DNA of 64,000 bases from Poriferisodalis sp965116715 (GCA_965116715.1 OZ220724.1:3472001-3536000); one strand, 5' to 3'; counted from the first letter of the stretch, positions 42,088 through 51,008 are shown. A program made the numbers and translations. Notes: a model not told the origin generated them from the letters alone.

Positions 42088-42978
42088 GTGACGGGGCCAC
42101 TGCCGCCGAGCCGGCCACGCCGGATCGCGTTCGCAGGCACGCCGGCCGACGCTGTGCCGGCCTTGCGAGCGCTGGTCGGCGCAGGCCTCGACGTGCCCAT
42201 CGTGGTGACTGGCGCCCCACGCCGGCGCAGCCGCCGAGGCAGCGAGACGCCCAGTCCTGTGGGCGCAGCCGCCGCCGACTTGGGTCTGGAGGTCAGCCAC
42301 GACCCGGCCGACCTCGCCGGTTGCGGCGCCGACTGCGCCGTAGTCGTCGCCTACGGGCAGCTCATCGCCCCCGAGCTGCTCGCAGCGACGCCGATGCTCA
42401 ACCTGCACTTCTCGCTGCTGCCGCGCTGGCGCGGCGCGGCTCCCGTCGAGCGGGCGCTGCTGGCCGGCGACGATGTCACCGGGGTCTGCCTGATGGCGCT
42501 TGAGGAAACCCTCGACACGGGGCCCGTGTACTGGCGTCACCAAGTGCCCATCGGGCCCAGCGACACAGCGTCGCGACTGCGCAGCCGGCTGGCGGACGAC
42601 GGGGCACAGCGCCTGGTGACATCCCTGCGAGAGGGCCTGGCCACGCCCGAGCCCCAGCACGGCGAGGCCACCTACGCCCGCAAGCTCGGCCCCGACGACC
42701 GCCACATCGACTGGACCCGGCCCGCTGCCTACATCGACCGCCAGATCCGGGTGGGTGGCGCGTGGACCACCCTCGACGGCCAGCGCTTCATCATTCGTGC
42801 CGGTACTCCTTCGGCGACGACGCACGATGCGACGCCGGGAATGCTGATCGGCGATGCCGTTGCAACCGGACGCGGGCTCATCCGGCTGGAGACGGTGCAG
42901 CCTGCTGGCCGTGGGCAGACCGATGCCCACGCATGGCTGCGTGGCGCCCGCCTGCCGGACGGTGCTCGCTTCGGCTGA
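42088..42978 (+). CDS. fmt: Methionyl-tRNA formyltransferase
   Basis: Fmt formylates initiator Met-tRNA using 10-formyl-tetrahydrofolate. The 296-residue protein has IAFAGTPADAVPAL at the N-terminus, the catalytic NLHFSLLPRWRGAAPVERAL at about residue 104 and a C-terminal tRNA-binding barrel (TYARKLGPDDRHIDW). It is slightly shorter than the usual 310 residues. The start is GTG 42088; no good Shine-Dalgarno sequence is seen. Confidence 0.95.
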   Translation: MTGPLPPSRPRRIAFAGTPADAVPALRALVGAGLDVPIVVTGAPRRRSRRGSETPSPVGAAAADLGLEVSHDPADLAGCGADCAVVVAYGQLIAPELLAATPMLNLHFSLLPRWRGAAPVERALLAGDDVTGVCLMALEETLDTGPVYWRHQVPIGPSDTASRLRSRLADDGAQRLVTSLREGLATPEPQHGEATYARKLGPDDRHIDWTRPAAYIDRQIRVGGAWTTLDGQRFIIRAGTPSATTHDATPGMLIGDAVATGRGLIRLETVQPAGRGQTDAHAWLRGARLPDGARFG

Positions 42979-43033
42979 GCGCAGTTCCCCGAGTCGGCGT
43001 GCGACCGGTCCGTCGCATGTCCGGCCAGTGCCG

Positions 43034-43039
43034 TAGCGT
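43034..43039 (+). promoter_or_regulatory. Probable -10 element (TAGCGT) of the phosphoesterase gene
   Basis: TAGCGT ends 6 nt before the ATG of the metallophosphoesterase gene, consistent with a leaderless transcript. Confidence 0.4.
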
Positions 43040-43045
43040 GGCCGG

Positions 43046-43618
43046 ATGCGCATCGGGCTGATCTCGGACACGCACATTCCCGAAGCTGCGCCCGAGCTGT
43101 GGCCCGAGGCCTATGCGGCCATGGAGGGCTGCGACGCCATCCTGCACGCGGGTGACATCTACGACATCTCGGTCGTGGATCGGCTCAACGAGATCGCTCC
43201 CACCTGGGCGGCCCGCGGCAACGGCGACGACGGCTCCTCCGGGCGAGATGTGCAGCCCGACCATCCGTTGCTCGCCAACGCCTGGGCGCACACCTTCGAC
43301 GGCCTGCGGATCGGCCTCACTCATCACCTGCCGGTGCCGGAGATGTCGTTCTATTCGGTGGCTGACGCGATCGAGCGGCACTTCGGCGCCGACGAGCGAC
43401 TCGACGTGTGCGTGTACGGCGACACGCACGTCCACCGCATCGACACGCTGTCGGGCGTGCTGTGCGTGAACCCCGGCTCGCCCACGTTCCCCCGCAATCT
43501 CAGCGCACAACTCGGCACGGTCGGCTATCTGGACATCGCCGACGGCGTCGCCACGCCGTCACTGTGGCAGCTCACCCCCGACGGTCTCGAGCCCACCGAC
43601 TCCTGGGACTACGTCTGA
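43046..43618 (+). CDS. YfcE/MJ0936-type metallophosphoesterase
   Basis: This protein of 190 residues is a calcineurin-like phosphoesterase of the small YfcE type. It has the five metal-binding blocks: GLISDTHIPE at the N-terminus, LHAGDIYD, ARGNGDDG in place of GNCD, a LTHHLPVPE block, and VYGDTHVHRI near residue 132. The substrate is not evident. The MSFYSVADAIERHFG insertion is unremarkable. The gene closes the def-fmt stretch and precedes the accessory DUF4143 ATPase. Confidence 0.88.
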   Translation: MRIGLISDTHIPEAAPELWPEAYAAMEGCDAILHAGDIYDISVVDRLNEIAPTWAARGNGDDGSSGRDVQPDHPLLANAWAHTFDGLRIGLTHHLPVPEMSFYSVADAIERHFGADERLDVCVYGDTHVHRIDTLSGVLCVNPGSPTFPRNLSAQLGTVGYLDIADGVATPSLWQLTPDGLEPTDSWDYV

Positions 43619-43655
43619 ATCTGCCACGCGCTGCCAAACTGATCCACAGAGTCAA

Positions 43656-44846
43656 ATGAGAACTTTAGATTATCATGATAATCTAAAGAGAATGTTTCAA
43701 CGACAGATCCTCTTGCCCACACCGGGAGAAGAGACCTTCTTCCTGTGGGGACCGCGCCAAGCGGGCAAGAGCACCCTGCTCAGGCAGCAGTACCCCGACG
43801 CGGTATGGGTCGATTTGCTCAAGGCGGATGAATTCCGGATGTACGTCACCCGGCCGGAACGCTTGCGAGAGGAACTCGACGCAGCAGAGCCGGATCCATC
43901 GCGCCAAGTCGTCATCGACGAGATCCAAAAGGTCCCGGCCCTGCTTGACGAGGTGCACTGGCTGATCGAGCACCGCGGGTTGCACTTTGCCCTCTGCGGG
44001 TCGAGCGCTCGCAAGGTGAGGCACGGCGCAGCCAATCTGCTGGGCGGCCGGGCGGTTCGCTACGAGCTGCGCGGCCTGACCGCCGGAGAGCTCGCCGGTG
44101 CCTTCGATCTCGATCGGTTGCTCAATCACGGATACCTGCCGCTCATTTTCGAGTCAAGCCGGCCCCGCCGCCTGCAGGACGCATACATCGCCGACTACCT
44201 ACGCCAGGAGGTCGCCGCAGAGAGCTTGGTGCGCAACCTGCCCGCCTTCTCGGATTTTCTGGACGCAGCCGCATTGAGTGACTGCGAACCCGTGAACTTC
44301 ACCAACATCGCTCGCGAATGCGGTGTGTCGGCACCGACTGCCAAGGCGTACTTCGGGATCCTGGAAGACACGCTGCTCGGGCGCTGGCTGCCGCGCTGGC
44401 AGCGGCGCGCTAAGCGGCGTCTGGCCGGTGCATCGAAGTTCTACTTTGAGGATGTCGGCATGGTGAACCGGCTAGCTCGTCGCGGAGAGCTCGAGCGCGG
44501 CTCGGACGCCTACGGCAAGGCATTCGAGAACTGGGTCTTTCACGAGCTCTCCGCATACGTCGCCTACCGCGAACTCGACGATCGGCTGACCTACTGGCGG
44601 CTCCCCAGCGGCATCGAAGTCGATTTCATCGTCGGCGACATGCGGCTGGCCTTAGAAGCGAAGGCCACCGCCAACGTCACGAGCCGGCACCTGCGTGGGC
44701 TGCGTGCGCTGGGCGTGGAGCATCCCGCCGTCGAGCGCCGGATCATGGTGTGCCTTGAACCCCGCACGCGACGCACAGCCGAGGGCATCGACATCATCAG
44801 CGCCGACGAGTTCGCCCACCGCCTCTGGCACGACGATCTGGTCTGA
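43656..44846 (+). CDS. AAA ATPase of the DUF4143 (AAA_14) family, second copy
   Basis: The 396-residue protein has Walker A GPRQAGKSTLLRQ at about residue 31, Walker B-like QVVIDEIQKVPAL, the sensor block FALCGSSARKV and a C-terminal DUF4143 domain ending with GIEVDFIVGDMRLALEAKAT, a PD-(D/E)XK-like pattern. It differs clearly from the minus-strand copy at the left edge. ATG 43656 and ATG 43692 are both possible starts; a perfect 24-bp palindrome lies between them, so the true start decides whether it is an operator or part of the coding region. The first 40 bp are AT-rich, a sign of recent arrival. Confidence 0.85.
   Translation: MRTLDYHDNLKRMFQRQILLPTPGEETFFLWGPRQAGKSTLLRQQYPDAVWVDLLKADEFRMYVTRPERLREELDAAEPDPSRQVVIDEIQKVPALLDEVHWLIEHRGLHFALCGSSARKVRHGAANLLGGRAVRYELRGLTAGELAGAFDLDRLLNHGYLPLIFESSRPRRLQDAYIADYLRQEVAAESLVRNLPAFSDFLDAAALSDCEPVNFTNIARECGVSAPTAKAYFGILEDTLLGRWLPRWQRRAKRRLAGASKFYFEDVGMVNRLARRGELERGSDAYGKAFENWVFHELSAYVAYRELDDRLTYWRLPSGIEVDFIVGDMRLALEAKATANVTSRHLRGLRALGVEHPAVERRIMVCLEPRTRRTAEGIDIISADEFAHRLWHDDLV
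43664..43687. promoter_or_regulatory. Perfect 24-bp palindrome at the start of the second DUF4143 gene
   Basis: The half-site TTTAGATTATCA is followed immediately by its exact complement TGATAATCTAAA. It is about 80% AT in a GC-rich genome. It overlaps codons 3-11 if the gene starts at ATG 43656, or lies 4 bp upstream if it starts at ATG 43692. It is probably an operator or recognition site for the encoded protein or a partner. Confidence 0.75.
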
Positions 44847-44974
44847 AGTGGTCGTCCGGTGCCGCGCTCGCCACGCGCCGCCGGTTCGTCACTTCGGCAA
44901 CCCAATGCCTCGCGTGCCTGTGCCGCCTACAGTGCCGCGCGTTGCTGCACAGATTCGAACGAGAGGGAGCGGCA

Positions 44975-46000
44975 GTGCCTGACGACAAGGACGCATGGCT
45001 GGCAGCCACCGCTGAGCAGCCGATCGACGCCGACGAGGAGATCGTCGATCCGCATCACCACCTGTGGGATTTCCCGGCAGGCACCTACTTGGTGCCCGAA
45101 CTGCACGAGGACACGGGAGCCGGCCACAACGTCACCCAGACCGTCTTTGTGGAGTGCGCGGCCGGCTACTACACGAGCGGGCCTGAGCACATGCGTCCCG
45201 TGGGCGAGACTGAGTTCGTTCGGGAGCAGGCGGCCATCTCCGCCGAGGCCGACGGCGCGACCATCGCGGCCATCGTCAGCTTCGCCGACCTGACGCTGGG
45301 CAACGCCGTCGAAGAGGTGCTGGCCGCGCACGACGAGGCCGGCGAGGGGCTGTTCCGTGGCATCCGCCATGCCAACGCATGGGACGGCAGCGACCAGATC
45401 CGCGAGAGCCACACCAAGCCCCCGCCAGAGCTGCTCGCCGACCCGGATTTCCGGGCGGGCTACGCAACGCTCGGCCGCATGGGCTTCAGCTTCGACGGCT
45501 GGATGTTCCACCCGCAGGTGAGAGAACTCGTCGACTTGGCGCACGCAGTGCCCGACACGCCCGTCGTGCTCGACCACCTCGGCGGCCCGCTGGGCATCGG
45601 CCCCTACGCCGACCGCCGCGACGAGGTGCGCGCAGTCGTGCGGCCGGCACTCGAGGCGCTCGCCCGCCACCCCCAGGTCACCGTCAAGGTGGGCGGGATC
45701 GGCATGAGCATCTACGGCGTCGGCTTCAAGCGGCTGCCCCAAGCACCGTCCTCGGAGCACGTCGCAGCCACGTGGAGCGACGACATCCGCCACTGCATCG
45801 AGACGTTTGGCCCCGATCGCTGCATGTTCGAGAGCAACTTCCCGGTCGACAAGCAGGGCTGCTCGTACACGGTGCTGTTCAACGCCTTCCAGCGCATCTG
45901 CGATGAGGCGGGCTACACCGCCGCTGAGCGCGCTGACCTGTTTGCCGGCACCGCCCGGCGCTTCTACCGCGTCGACCCGCCCGCGAGCACTCACCGATGA
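44975..46000 (+). CDS. Amidohydrolase 2 family protein (metal-dependent hydrolase)
   Basis: This protein of about 341 residues is a TIM-barrel amidohydrolase of the ACMSD/LigW type. It has DPHHHLWDF near residue 23 (the HxH motif), later His and Asp in TPVVLDHLGGPLG and FESNFPVDKQG. Such enzymes hydrolyse or decarboxylate aromatic acids and lactones; the substrate here is not known. GTG 44975 is preferred since a GAGGGAG Shine-Dalgarno sequence lies 7 nt upstream; an earlier start at 44942 would lack one. Confidence 0.85.
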   Translation: MPDDKDAWLAATAEQPIDADEEIVDPHHHLWDFPAGTYLVPELHEDTGAGHNVTQTVFVECAAGYYTSGPEHMRPVGETEFVREQAAISAEADGATIAAIVSFADLTLGNAVEEVLAAHDEAGEGLFRGIRHANAWDGSDQIRESHTKPPPELLADPDFRAGYATLGRMGFSFDGWMFHPQVRELVDLAHAVPDTPVVLDHLGGPLGIGPYADRRDEVRAVVRPALEALARHPQVTVKVGGIGMSIYGVGFKRLPQAPSSEHVAATWSDDIRHCIETFGPDRCMFESNFPVDKQGCSYTVLFNAFQRICDEAGYTAAERADLFAGTARRFYRVDPPASTHR

Positions 46001-46066
46001 GCCCGGCGCTCAATCGACCTACCGCTAGTCTCGGGACTTGAGGGACTCACGGTAAGGCGCACCCAG

Positions 46067-46795
46067 ATGTCGGAAGTGTCGTCGTGGCAGCTGCGAACCC
46101 AGCGACCGCTGTACACGATCGCCGAGGCAGCCCAGATCGTCGATGTCCCTGCTTCGACAATGGGTACGTGGGTGCAGGGCTATCGCCGTCAGCCTCGCTC
46201 CGGTCGCCCGGTCATCGGTGAACCCATCATCACGTCGTTGAAGGCGAGTTCCCGCGGACTGCCGTCGATCCCGTTCATCGGAGCCGCTGAAGCGCTCGTC
46301 GTGGCCGCCGTTCGCCGTCGAGGCGTGCCACTGCAGCGGGTGCGGCCGGCATTGGAGATCCTCATCCGAGAGCTGGGGGTCGAATACGCCTTGGCGTCGC
46401 GGAGGCTGTACACCGACGGCGCTGAGATTCTCTTTGACTACGGCGGTCGCTTCTGCGACACCGAGGTCGGACACGCTGCCATGGAACTCGTGGTCGTCAG
46501 GAACGGCCAAGGGGTCTTCGCGGAGGTCATCTCCGACTATCTCGAACGTATCGACTATGCGACTGACGGATTCGCCGAGCGGATCCGGATTCCGCCATTC
46601 GAGAACGGCGAGGTCGTGGCCGATCCGAAACGCTCGGCCGGAGCGCCGATCTTCGCCCGCGGCGGTGCTCGTGTCGTCGATGCCCTGAGCTTGCTCGAAG
46701 CCGGCGAATCGCCGAGGACCGTGAGCGAGGAATACGGGATGCCGCAAGAGCATCTCTGGGACTTCCTGCGTGCCACATCCAGCTGGGCTGCCTGA
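46067..46795 (+). CDS. VapB45-like DUF433 antitoxin
   Basis: The 242-residue protein is mostly helical. The N-terminal part (YTIAEAAQIVDVPASTMGTW) resembles a MerR-type winged helix, and the C-terminal 60 residues carry a DUF433 domain (SAGAPIFARGGARVVDALSLLEAGESPRTVSEEYGM). Size and domain order match M. tuberculosis VapB45. It overlaps the downstream toxin gene by 26 bp. It should neutralise the PIN-like RNase and repress their promoter. A TAGTCT hexamer at 46027-46032 may be the -10 box. Confidence 0.82.
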   Translation: MSEVSSWQLRTQRPLYTIAEAAQIVDVPASTMGTWVQGYRRQPRSGRPVIGEPIITSLKASSRGLPSIPFIGAAEALVVAAVRRRGVPLQRVRPALEILIRELGVEYALASRRLYTDGAEILFDYGGRFCDTEVGHAAMELVVVRNGQGVFAEVISDYLERIDYATDGFAERIRIPPFENGEVVADPKRSAGAPIFARGGARVVDALSLLEAGESPRTVSEEYGMPQEHLWDFLRATSSWAA

Positions 46796-47180
46796 CGTCT
46801 TCTTGGACCGAAGCCTCGGGCGCAAGGGAGTTCCGGACCGCCTGCGAGCCGCCGGGCTGACCGTGGTCACGTTGGCCGAGCACTACGGCGTCCCGGCTGA
46901 TGAGGATGTTGCCGACGAAGTCTGGCTGGAGCTCGTGGCGCGTCGTGGCTGGATCGCATTCATGAAGGACAGGCGGGTTCGCACTCGGGAGGGATGGGCG
47001 GTCAATCTCTACGGCGCACGGTGCTTCTGCTTGCACCCGTCAAGAGGTCTGAAAGTGCAAGCGATGGCCGATTGCTATCTGAACAACTTGGCTGCTATTC
47101 GCGCAGCGTGCATTCGACCGGGGCCGTTCTTCTACCACGTCGGCGAGAACGGAATTCGATTGCAGCGGCTCCCGATCTGA
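46770..47180 (+). CDS. VapC45-like PIN-like toxin
   Basis: The 136-residue protein begins PDVFLDRSLGRKGVPDRLRAAG, the first strand and Asp of a PIN-like nuclease. DEDVADEVWLELVARRGWIAFMKDRRVR supplies the next acidic residues, and the C-terminal part matches the VapC45 PIN-like family. Such toxins cleave RNA. The length is close to that of M. tuberculosis VapC45. GTG 46770 overlaps the antitoxin gene, and translation is probably coupled. Confidence 0.8.
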   Translation: MPHPAGLPDVFLDRSLGRKGVPDRLRAAGLTVVTLAEHYGVPADEDVADEVWLELVARRGWIAFMKDRRVRTREGWAVNLYGARCFCLHPSRGLKVQAMADCYLNNLAAIRAACIRPGPFFYHVGENGIRLQRLPI

Positions 47181-47284
47181 CCGGCTTCTCCGCGTACCTG
47201 GAGTGCCCATGAAGTTGATTGGATTCTCACAAAATTCATGTTTGCAGTCCGGGGCACGCAGGAGATACGGCCGAGGGGGGCTTC

Positions 47285-47539
47285 GTGACCATCGACGAAC
47301 TTGAACGGACTACCTTGGTGAAGACGCTGGTGGACGAGCTGGGAGAGGGGTCCGCTGCGACGCTCATGAAGACCATCATTCCTGACGGCACCGACTCTCT
47401 GGCCACCAAGGTCGACTTCGTCGAGTTGCGCGTCGCCATCGACAGCGCGATCGCGCGTCAGACCCGGACGCTGCTGCTGACGATGGCGGCCTTCATGGTG
47501 CCCATCTGGGTTCCGCTGTACATCAGCCTGCTCGGTTGA
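47285..47539 (+). CDS. Small membrane protein with a helical domain
   Basis: The 84-residue protein has a polar helical N-terminus (DELERTTLVKTLVDELGEG) and the segment KVDFVELRVAIDSAIARQTRTLLL leading into one C-terminal transmembrane helix (about residues 62-82). This resembles small coiled-coil membrane proteins often found near toxin-antitoxin genes in actinobacteria. GTG 47285 is preferred because a GGGGG stretch lies 6 nt upstream; starts from 47219 would add a poor N-terminus. The function is unknown. Confidence 0.55.
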   Translation: MTIDELERTTLVKTLVDELGEGSAATLMKTIIPDGTDSLATKVDFVELRVAIDSAIARQTRTLLLTMAAFMVPIWVPLYISLLG

Positions 47540-47540
47540 C

Positions 47541-47571
47541 GCCCGCCGCGTTGGCCGCGGCGAGGGCGGGC
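47541..47571. terminator. Bidirectional terminator-like hairpin between convergent genes
   Basis: GCCCGCC (47541-47547) and GGCGGGC (47565-47571) form a 7-bp stem with an inner CCGCG/CGCGG pairing. It lies exactly between the convergent small membrane protein gene and the lactonase-like gene. It lacks a T run, so termination would be weak or Rho-assisted. Confidence 0.4.
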
Positions 47572-48341
47572 TAGGTCAGCCCGACCCCTTCGTGGGGCAG
47601 CGTGGCCCACTGGGTGTCGTCGTGCCCGTACAGCAGGCGGCAGCCCTCGTCGTCGCGCATCGACTTCAGGCGCTGCATCGACTCGAGCTGCATGTCGTGG
47701 TCGAAGCCGAACGGCGGCAGCAGCATCCGGTCCAGCACGTCTTCCCAGTAGACGCAGTCGCCGGTCAGCACGACCGGCCCGCTGTCGAGCTCGACCCGCA
47801 GCGACTGGTGGCCGGCAGTGTGCCCCGGCGTGGGAATGCACGTCACTGAGCCGTCGCCGAACACGTCGTGGGTGCCGTCGATGAGCAGCACGTCATGGCC
47901 CAGGTCGAAGTCGTCGGGCTTGTACACCTCGTGCTCGATCAGCTTGGGGTGATGCCCCGATTCCCACTCGGCCCGCTGGCAGATCAGCCGCGCGTTGGGC
48001 AGCAGCTCGGTGCCGCCGCAGTGGTCGAAATGCAGGTGGCTGAAGATGGCAAAGGTCAGCTCGTCGGGATCAACGTGGACGCTGCGCAGCCGTGCCGCCA
48101 CCTCGTCGTCTGACGAGTAGTCGGCCTCGAACGATTTCGCGAGCAGCGGGTAGCGGGCGCCCACGCCCTGCTGCACTTGGGGGTGCATCCCGGTGTCGAA
48201 CACCAGCGTCTGGCCGCTGGGATGGCGCACCAACCAGCTCGGGATCGGCAGCCGCACATTTCCGGGCGCATCGGCGATCACCGACGCCGTCGCGGTCGAC
48301 AGCCAGCCGCATTCGAGCGGCACCAATGAGAGTTGCGTCAT
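47571..48341 (-). CDS. Metallo-beta-lactamase fold hydrolase, AHL lactonase-like
   Basis: The 256-residue protein has the zinc motif SHLHFDHCGG at about residue 105, then PTPGHTAGHQSL and LTGDCVYWE, and the C-terminal LYGHDDTQW, which supply the other ligands. The order matches the N-acyl homoserine lactonase family. Substrates may be lactones other than AHLs. An AGGAGG Shine-Dalgarno sequence precedes the ATG at 48341 by 8 nt. It is followed on the same strand, upstream, by the enoyl-CoA hydratase gene. Confidence 0.85.
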   Translation of the reverse strand: MTQLSLVPLECGWLSTATASVIADAPGNVRLPIPSWLVRHPSGQTLVFDTGMHPQVQQGVGARYPLLAKSFEADYSSDDEVAARLRSVHVDPDELTFAIFSHLHFDHCGGTELLPNARLICQRAEWESGHHPKLIEHEVYKPDDFDLGHDVLLIDGTHDVFGDGSVTCIPTPGHTAGHQSLRVELDSGPVVLTGDCVYWEDVLDRMLLPPFGFDHDMQLESMQRLKSMRDDEGCRLLYGHDDTQWATLPHEGVGLT

Positions 48342-48393
48342 GCGCCGTACCTCCTGCGCGCCTTGTCAGGCGCTGTGTTGCCTGCGCGCCTTC

Positions 48394-49254
48394 TCAGGCG
48401 CCGAAGCCCTTGCCCATGGGCCGGTGGTCGGGGTAGTCGGGATCACGGTTCTCCATCTGGGCCCGGAATGCCTCGCCCATGTCGTCGGTGTCGAACATCG
48501 CTGCGTTCCACGTCGCGATGTACTCCAAGCCGTCGGCCACCGAGTGATCGCGGCTGAAGTTCATCGACTGCTTCGTGCCCCAGATCGCCATCGGACTCTT
48601 TGCAGCAATCTGCGCAGCGATCTCGTCGACCGCCTTCATCATCGAGTCGTGGTCGTCGTAGACGGCGTTCACAAACCCGCGGTCCAGCGCCTCTTCGGCA
48701 CCCATGCGGCGGCCCGTGAAGGCCAACTCGCGCACGACACCCTCGGGCACCAGCTTGGGCATGCGCTGCAGCGTGCCGACGTCGGCGGTCATGCCGATGT
48801 TGATCTCCTGGATCGAGAAGAACGCGTCCTGCGTGGCGTAGCGCAGGTCGCAGGCCGAGACCATGTCGACGCCGCCGCCGACGCACGCGCCCTGGATGGC
48901 GGCGATGACCGGCAGCCGGCTCTGCTCGAAGGCGTTGAAGGTCTGCTGCGCGCGCAGCGCCGTGTTGCGGATCTGCGCCCGCGTCCGGCTGCTGTGGCCG
49001 CCGCCCACGCCGCTGGTTGGCTCGTCGAAGCCACCGAACACGGCGAGATCCATGCCCGAGCAGAAGTGCCGGCCGATCGCCGACAGCACGACCACCCGGG
49101 CGTCGGTGCCAGACGAGATCTCATCGGTGATCTCGGGCAGTTCCCGCCAGAACTCCAAGATCATCGAGTTGGCCTTCTCGGGCCGCTTCATGACCAGGCT
49201 GGCGACCTGGTCGCGCACCTCCACGTCGAAGCAGGTGTAGTCGGTTCCCGTCAT
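48394..49254 (-). CDS. Enoyl-CoA hydratase/isomerase, dienoyl-CoA isomerase-like
   Basis: The 286-residue crotonase-fold protein has the oxyanion-hole blocks GRHFCSGMDLAVF and GACVGGGVDMVSACD. The segment QEINIGMTADVGTLQRMPK carries the Glu and Asp pair typical of delta3,5-delta2,4-dienoyl-CoA isomerases. ATG 49254 follows an AAGGGAAG Shine-Dalgarno sequence; an earlier in-frame ATG at 49302 lacks one. It is likely used in fatty acid or aromatic degradation, next to a CoA transferase. Confidence 0.87.
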   Translation of the reverse strand: MTGTDYTCFDVEVRDQVASLVMKRPEKANSMILEFWRELPEITDEISSGTDARVVVLSAIGRHFCSGMDLAVFGGFDEPTSGVGGGHSSRTRAQIRNTALRAQQTFNAFEQSRLPVIAAIQGACVGGGVDMVSACDLRYATQDAFFSIQEINIGMTADVGTLQRMPKLVPEGVVRELAFTGRRMGAEEALDRGFVNAVYDDHDSMMKAVDEIAAQIAAKSPMAIWGTKQSMNFSRDHSVADGLEYIATWNAAMFDTDDMGEAFRAQMENRDPDYPDHRPMGKGFGA

Positions 49255-49352
49255 CGGCTCTTCCCTTCGGTCGTGCCCAGATTGCAGGCTCGCACAAGTC
49301 AAGCGCGTGAGCGACGAGCCTGCTTCGATATGCAGCCGAAGCTGGAGGGTCG

Positions 49353-50558
49353 ATGCACGACGAGACTGCCGCAGAAGCTCCGCTCGCCGGCATCCGGGTC
49401 GTCGAACTGACGAAGTACGTGCAGGGGCCGACGGGCGGGCTCACCCTGGCATCGCTCGGCGCAGACGTCGTCAAGATCGAGCAGATCGGCCAGGCCGACT
49501 TCATGCGCAGCTTCGCGAGCGTGTTCGGCGTGAGCTTCGACGAGCGGGGCCGCAAGTGGCTCTACGCCTCGCTGAACCGCAACAAGCGGGCGCTGGCGCT
49601 GGACATCGCCTCCGACGCCGGACGGCCTGTCTTCGAACGATTGGTGCGCGGCGCGGACGCGTTCATCACCAACCTGCGCGACTCCGGGCTGGCCCCCTAT
49701 GGCGCGGACACCGAGACGCTGATGGAGTTGAACCCGCAGCTCGTGTACTGCCGGGGAGGCGGCTTCGGCCTGCGCGGCGAGCTGGCCGATGATCTCTGCC
49801 AGGACACCGTCGGCATGGCCCACGCCGGATTCATGGACGCGATTGCGCCCACCGAAGCGCCCACTTACCCGCCGGGATCGCTGAGCGACATCCTCACCGG
49901 CACCAACATGGCGTCGGCGGTGATGGCCGGGCTGCTCAAGCGTGCGCGCACCGGGAAGGGCTGCGTGGTGGGCACCTCGCAGACCCAGGCGCTGCTGTGG
50001 CTGACCAGCCAAGCCGTGGGCACCGCGGCGAACCTCGGCCAGCGCATGGACCGCTTCGATCACCGCAGCGCGTGGAACCCGCTGTTCACGGTGTACGAGA
50101 CCTCCGACGGCTGGATTGCCATCGCGGCACTGCAGGATGCGCATTGGCGGGGTCTGACGCACGCTGTCGGCATCGAGTCATGGCTGGAGGACCCCAGATT
50201 CGCCACGTTCGACGATGTGGTGCGCAATCGCGCCGAGTTCGCACCGCTGTTCGCGGAACACATGAAGACCGGCACCACCGATGGGTGGTGGCGGGCCATC
50301 CGGGGCAGCGGGGCATGGGTGTCGCCCGTCAACCGGGTGGAAGACCTGGCGACGAACGACGACATCCTGGCCAATGAGTACCTGGTGACGTTCGACGACG
50401 GCTTCGTCGGCCCGCCGGTCGTGTTCGATGTGGACGACTACCGGGGAGCGCGCGGCACCGCCGCCGACTACGGCGAGCACACCGACGAGATCCTGGCCGA
50501 ACTGGGCTACAGCGACGACGACGTGCTCGACCTGCGAGTCGCCGGCGCCGTCTGGTAG
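49353..50558 (+). CDS. Class III CoA transferase (CaiB/BaiF family)
   Basis: The 401-residue protein begins PLAGIRVVELTKYVQGPTGG and LASLGADVVKIEQ, the N-terminal signature of family III CoA transferases. The catalytic Asp is probably in ADDLCQDTVGMAHAGF. The family moves CoA between carboxylic acids; the acid is not evident. A GGAGGG Shine-Dalgarno sequence precedes ATG 49353. It is divergent from the enoyl-CoA hydratase gene, suggesting a shared control region of about 100 bp. Confidence 0.86.
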   Translation: MHDETAAEAPLAGIRVVELTKYVQGPTGGLTLASLGADVVKIEQIGQADFMRSFASVFGVSFDERGRKWLYASLNRNKRALALDIASDAGRPVFERLVRGADAFITNLRDSGLAPYGADTETLMELNPQLVYCRGGGFGLRGELADDLCQDTVGMAHAGFMDAIAPTEAPTYPPGSLSDILTGTNMASAVMAGLLKRARTGKGCVVGTSQTQALLWLTSQAVGTAANLGQRMDRFDHRSAWNPLFTVYETSDGWIAIAALQDAHWRGLTHAVGIESWLEDPRFATFDDVVRNRAEFAPLFAEHMKTGTTDGWWRAIRGSGAWVSPVNRVEDLATNDDILANEYLVTFDDGFVGPPVVFDVDDYRGARGTAADYGEHTDEILAELGYSDDDVLDLRVAGAVW

Positions 50559-50579
50559 CTGTGCCCGTGGGGGGCAGGG

Positions 50580-51008
50580 CTAGAGCATCACGCCGAACAG
50601 CAGCGCCGTCAGGCCGCACAGCAGCGACACGCCTGCGCCAGCGCCCCGCTTGGCAACGTTGTCGCCTGCGTTCTGGTGCACCAGCGCTCCCACGCCGGAG
50701 ATGAGCACCAGCAGCATCTTGATGCCGAGCAGCATCGACCAGCCCGTGCTCGTCTCCTCGCTGGGGATGGCCAGCATCGACCAGAGGCCAGTCACCACGG
50801 CGATGCCGAACGCCGGCCACGCCACTCGCGAGAAGGCTTTCGCAGCGACCTTGCCCGAGCCCGGGAAGGCGCGCCCGACCACCGGCACCACCGCCCCGAC
50901 CACGATCTGGCCGCCGATCCACACCGTCACTGCCAGCACATGCAGCACGACACGGACGGTGTCGAGATCAAACGTGACGACGCGGCTTACTTCGCTGATT
51001 GCAGTCAT
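50580..51008 (-). CDS. CopD-like membrane protein
   Basis: The 142-residue protein has four predicted transmembrane helices. The first contains VVLHVLAVTVWIGGQIVV, with a His and Trp-Ile-Gly pattern typical of CopD and related small heme or copper membrane proteins. A second His occurs in ALVHQNAG. It is convergent with the CoA transferase gene; a short TGCCC/GGGCA hairpin (50562-50576) separates them. The role is not known. Confidence 0.65.
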   Translation of the reverse strand: MTAISEVSRVVTFDLDTVRVVLHVLAVTVWIGGQIVVGAVVPVVGRAFPGSGKVAAKAFSRVAWPAFGIAVVTGLWSMLAIPSEETSTGWSMLLGIKMLLVLISGVGALVHQNAGDNVAKRGAGAGVSLLCGLTALLFGVML

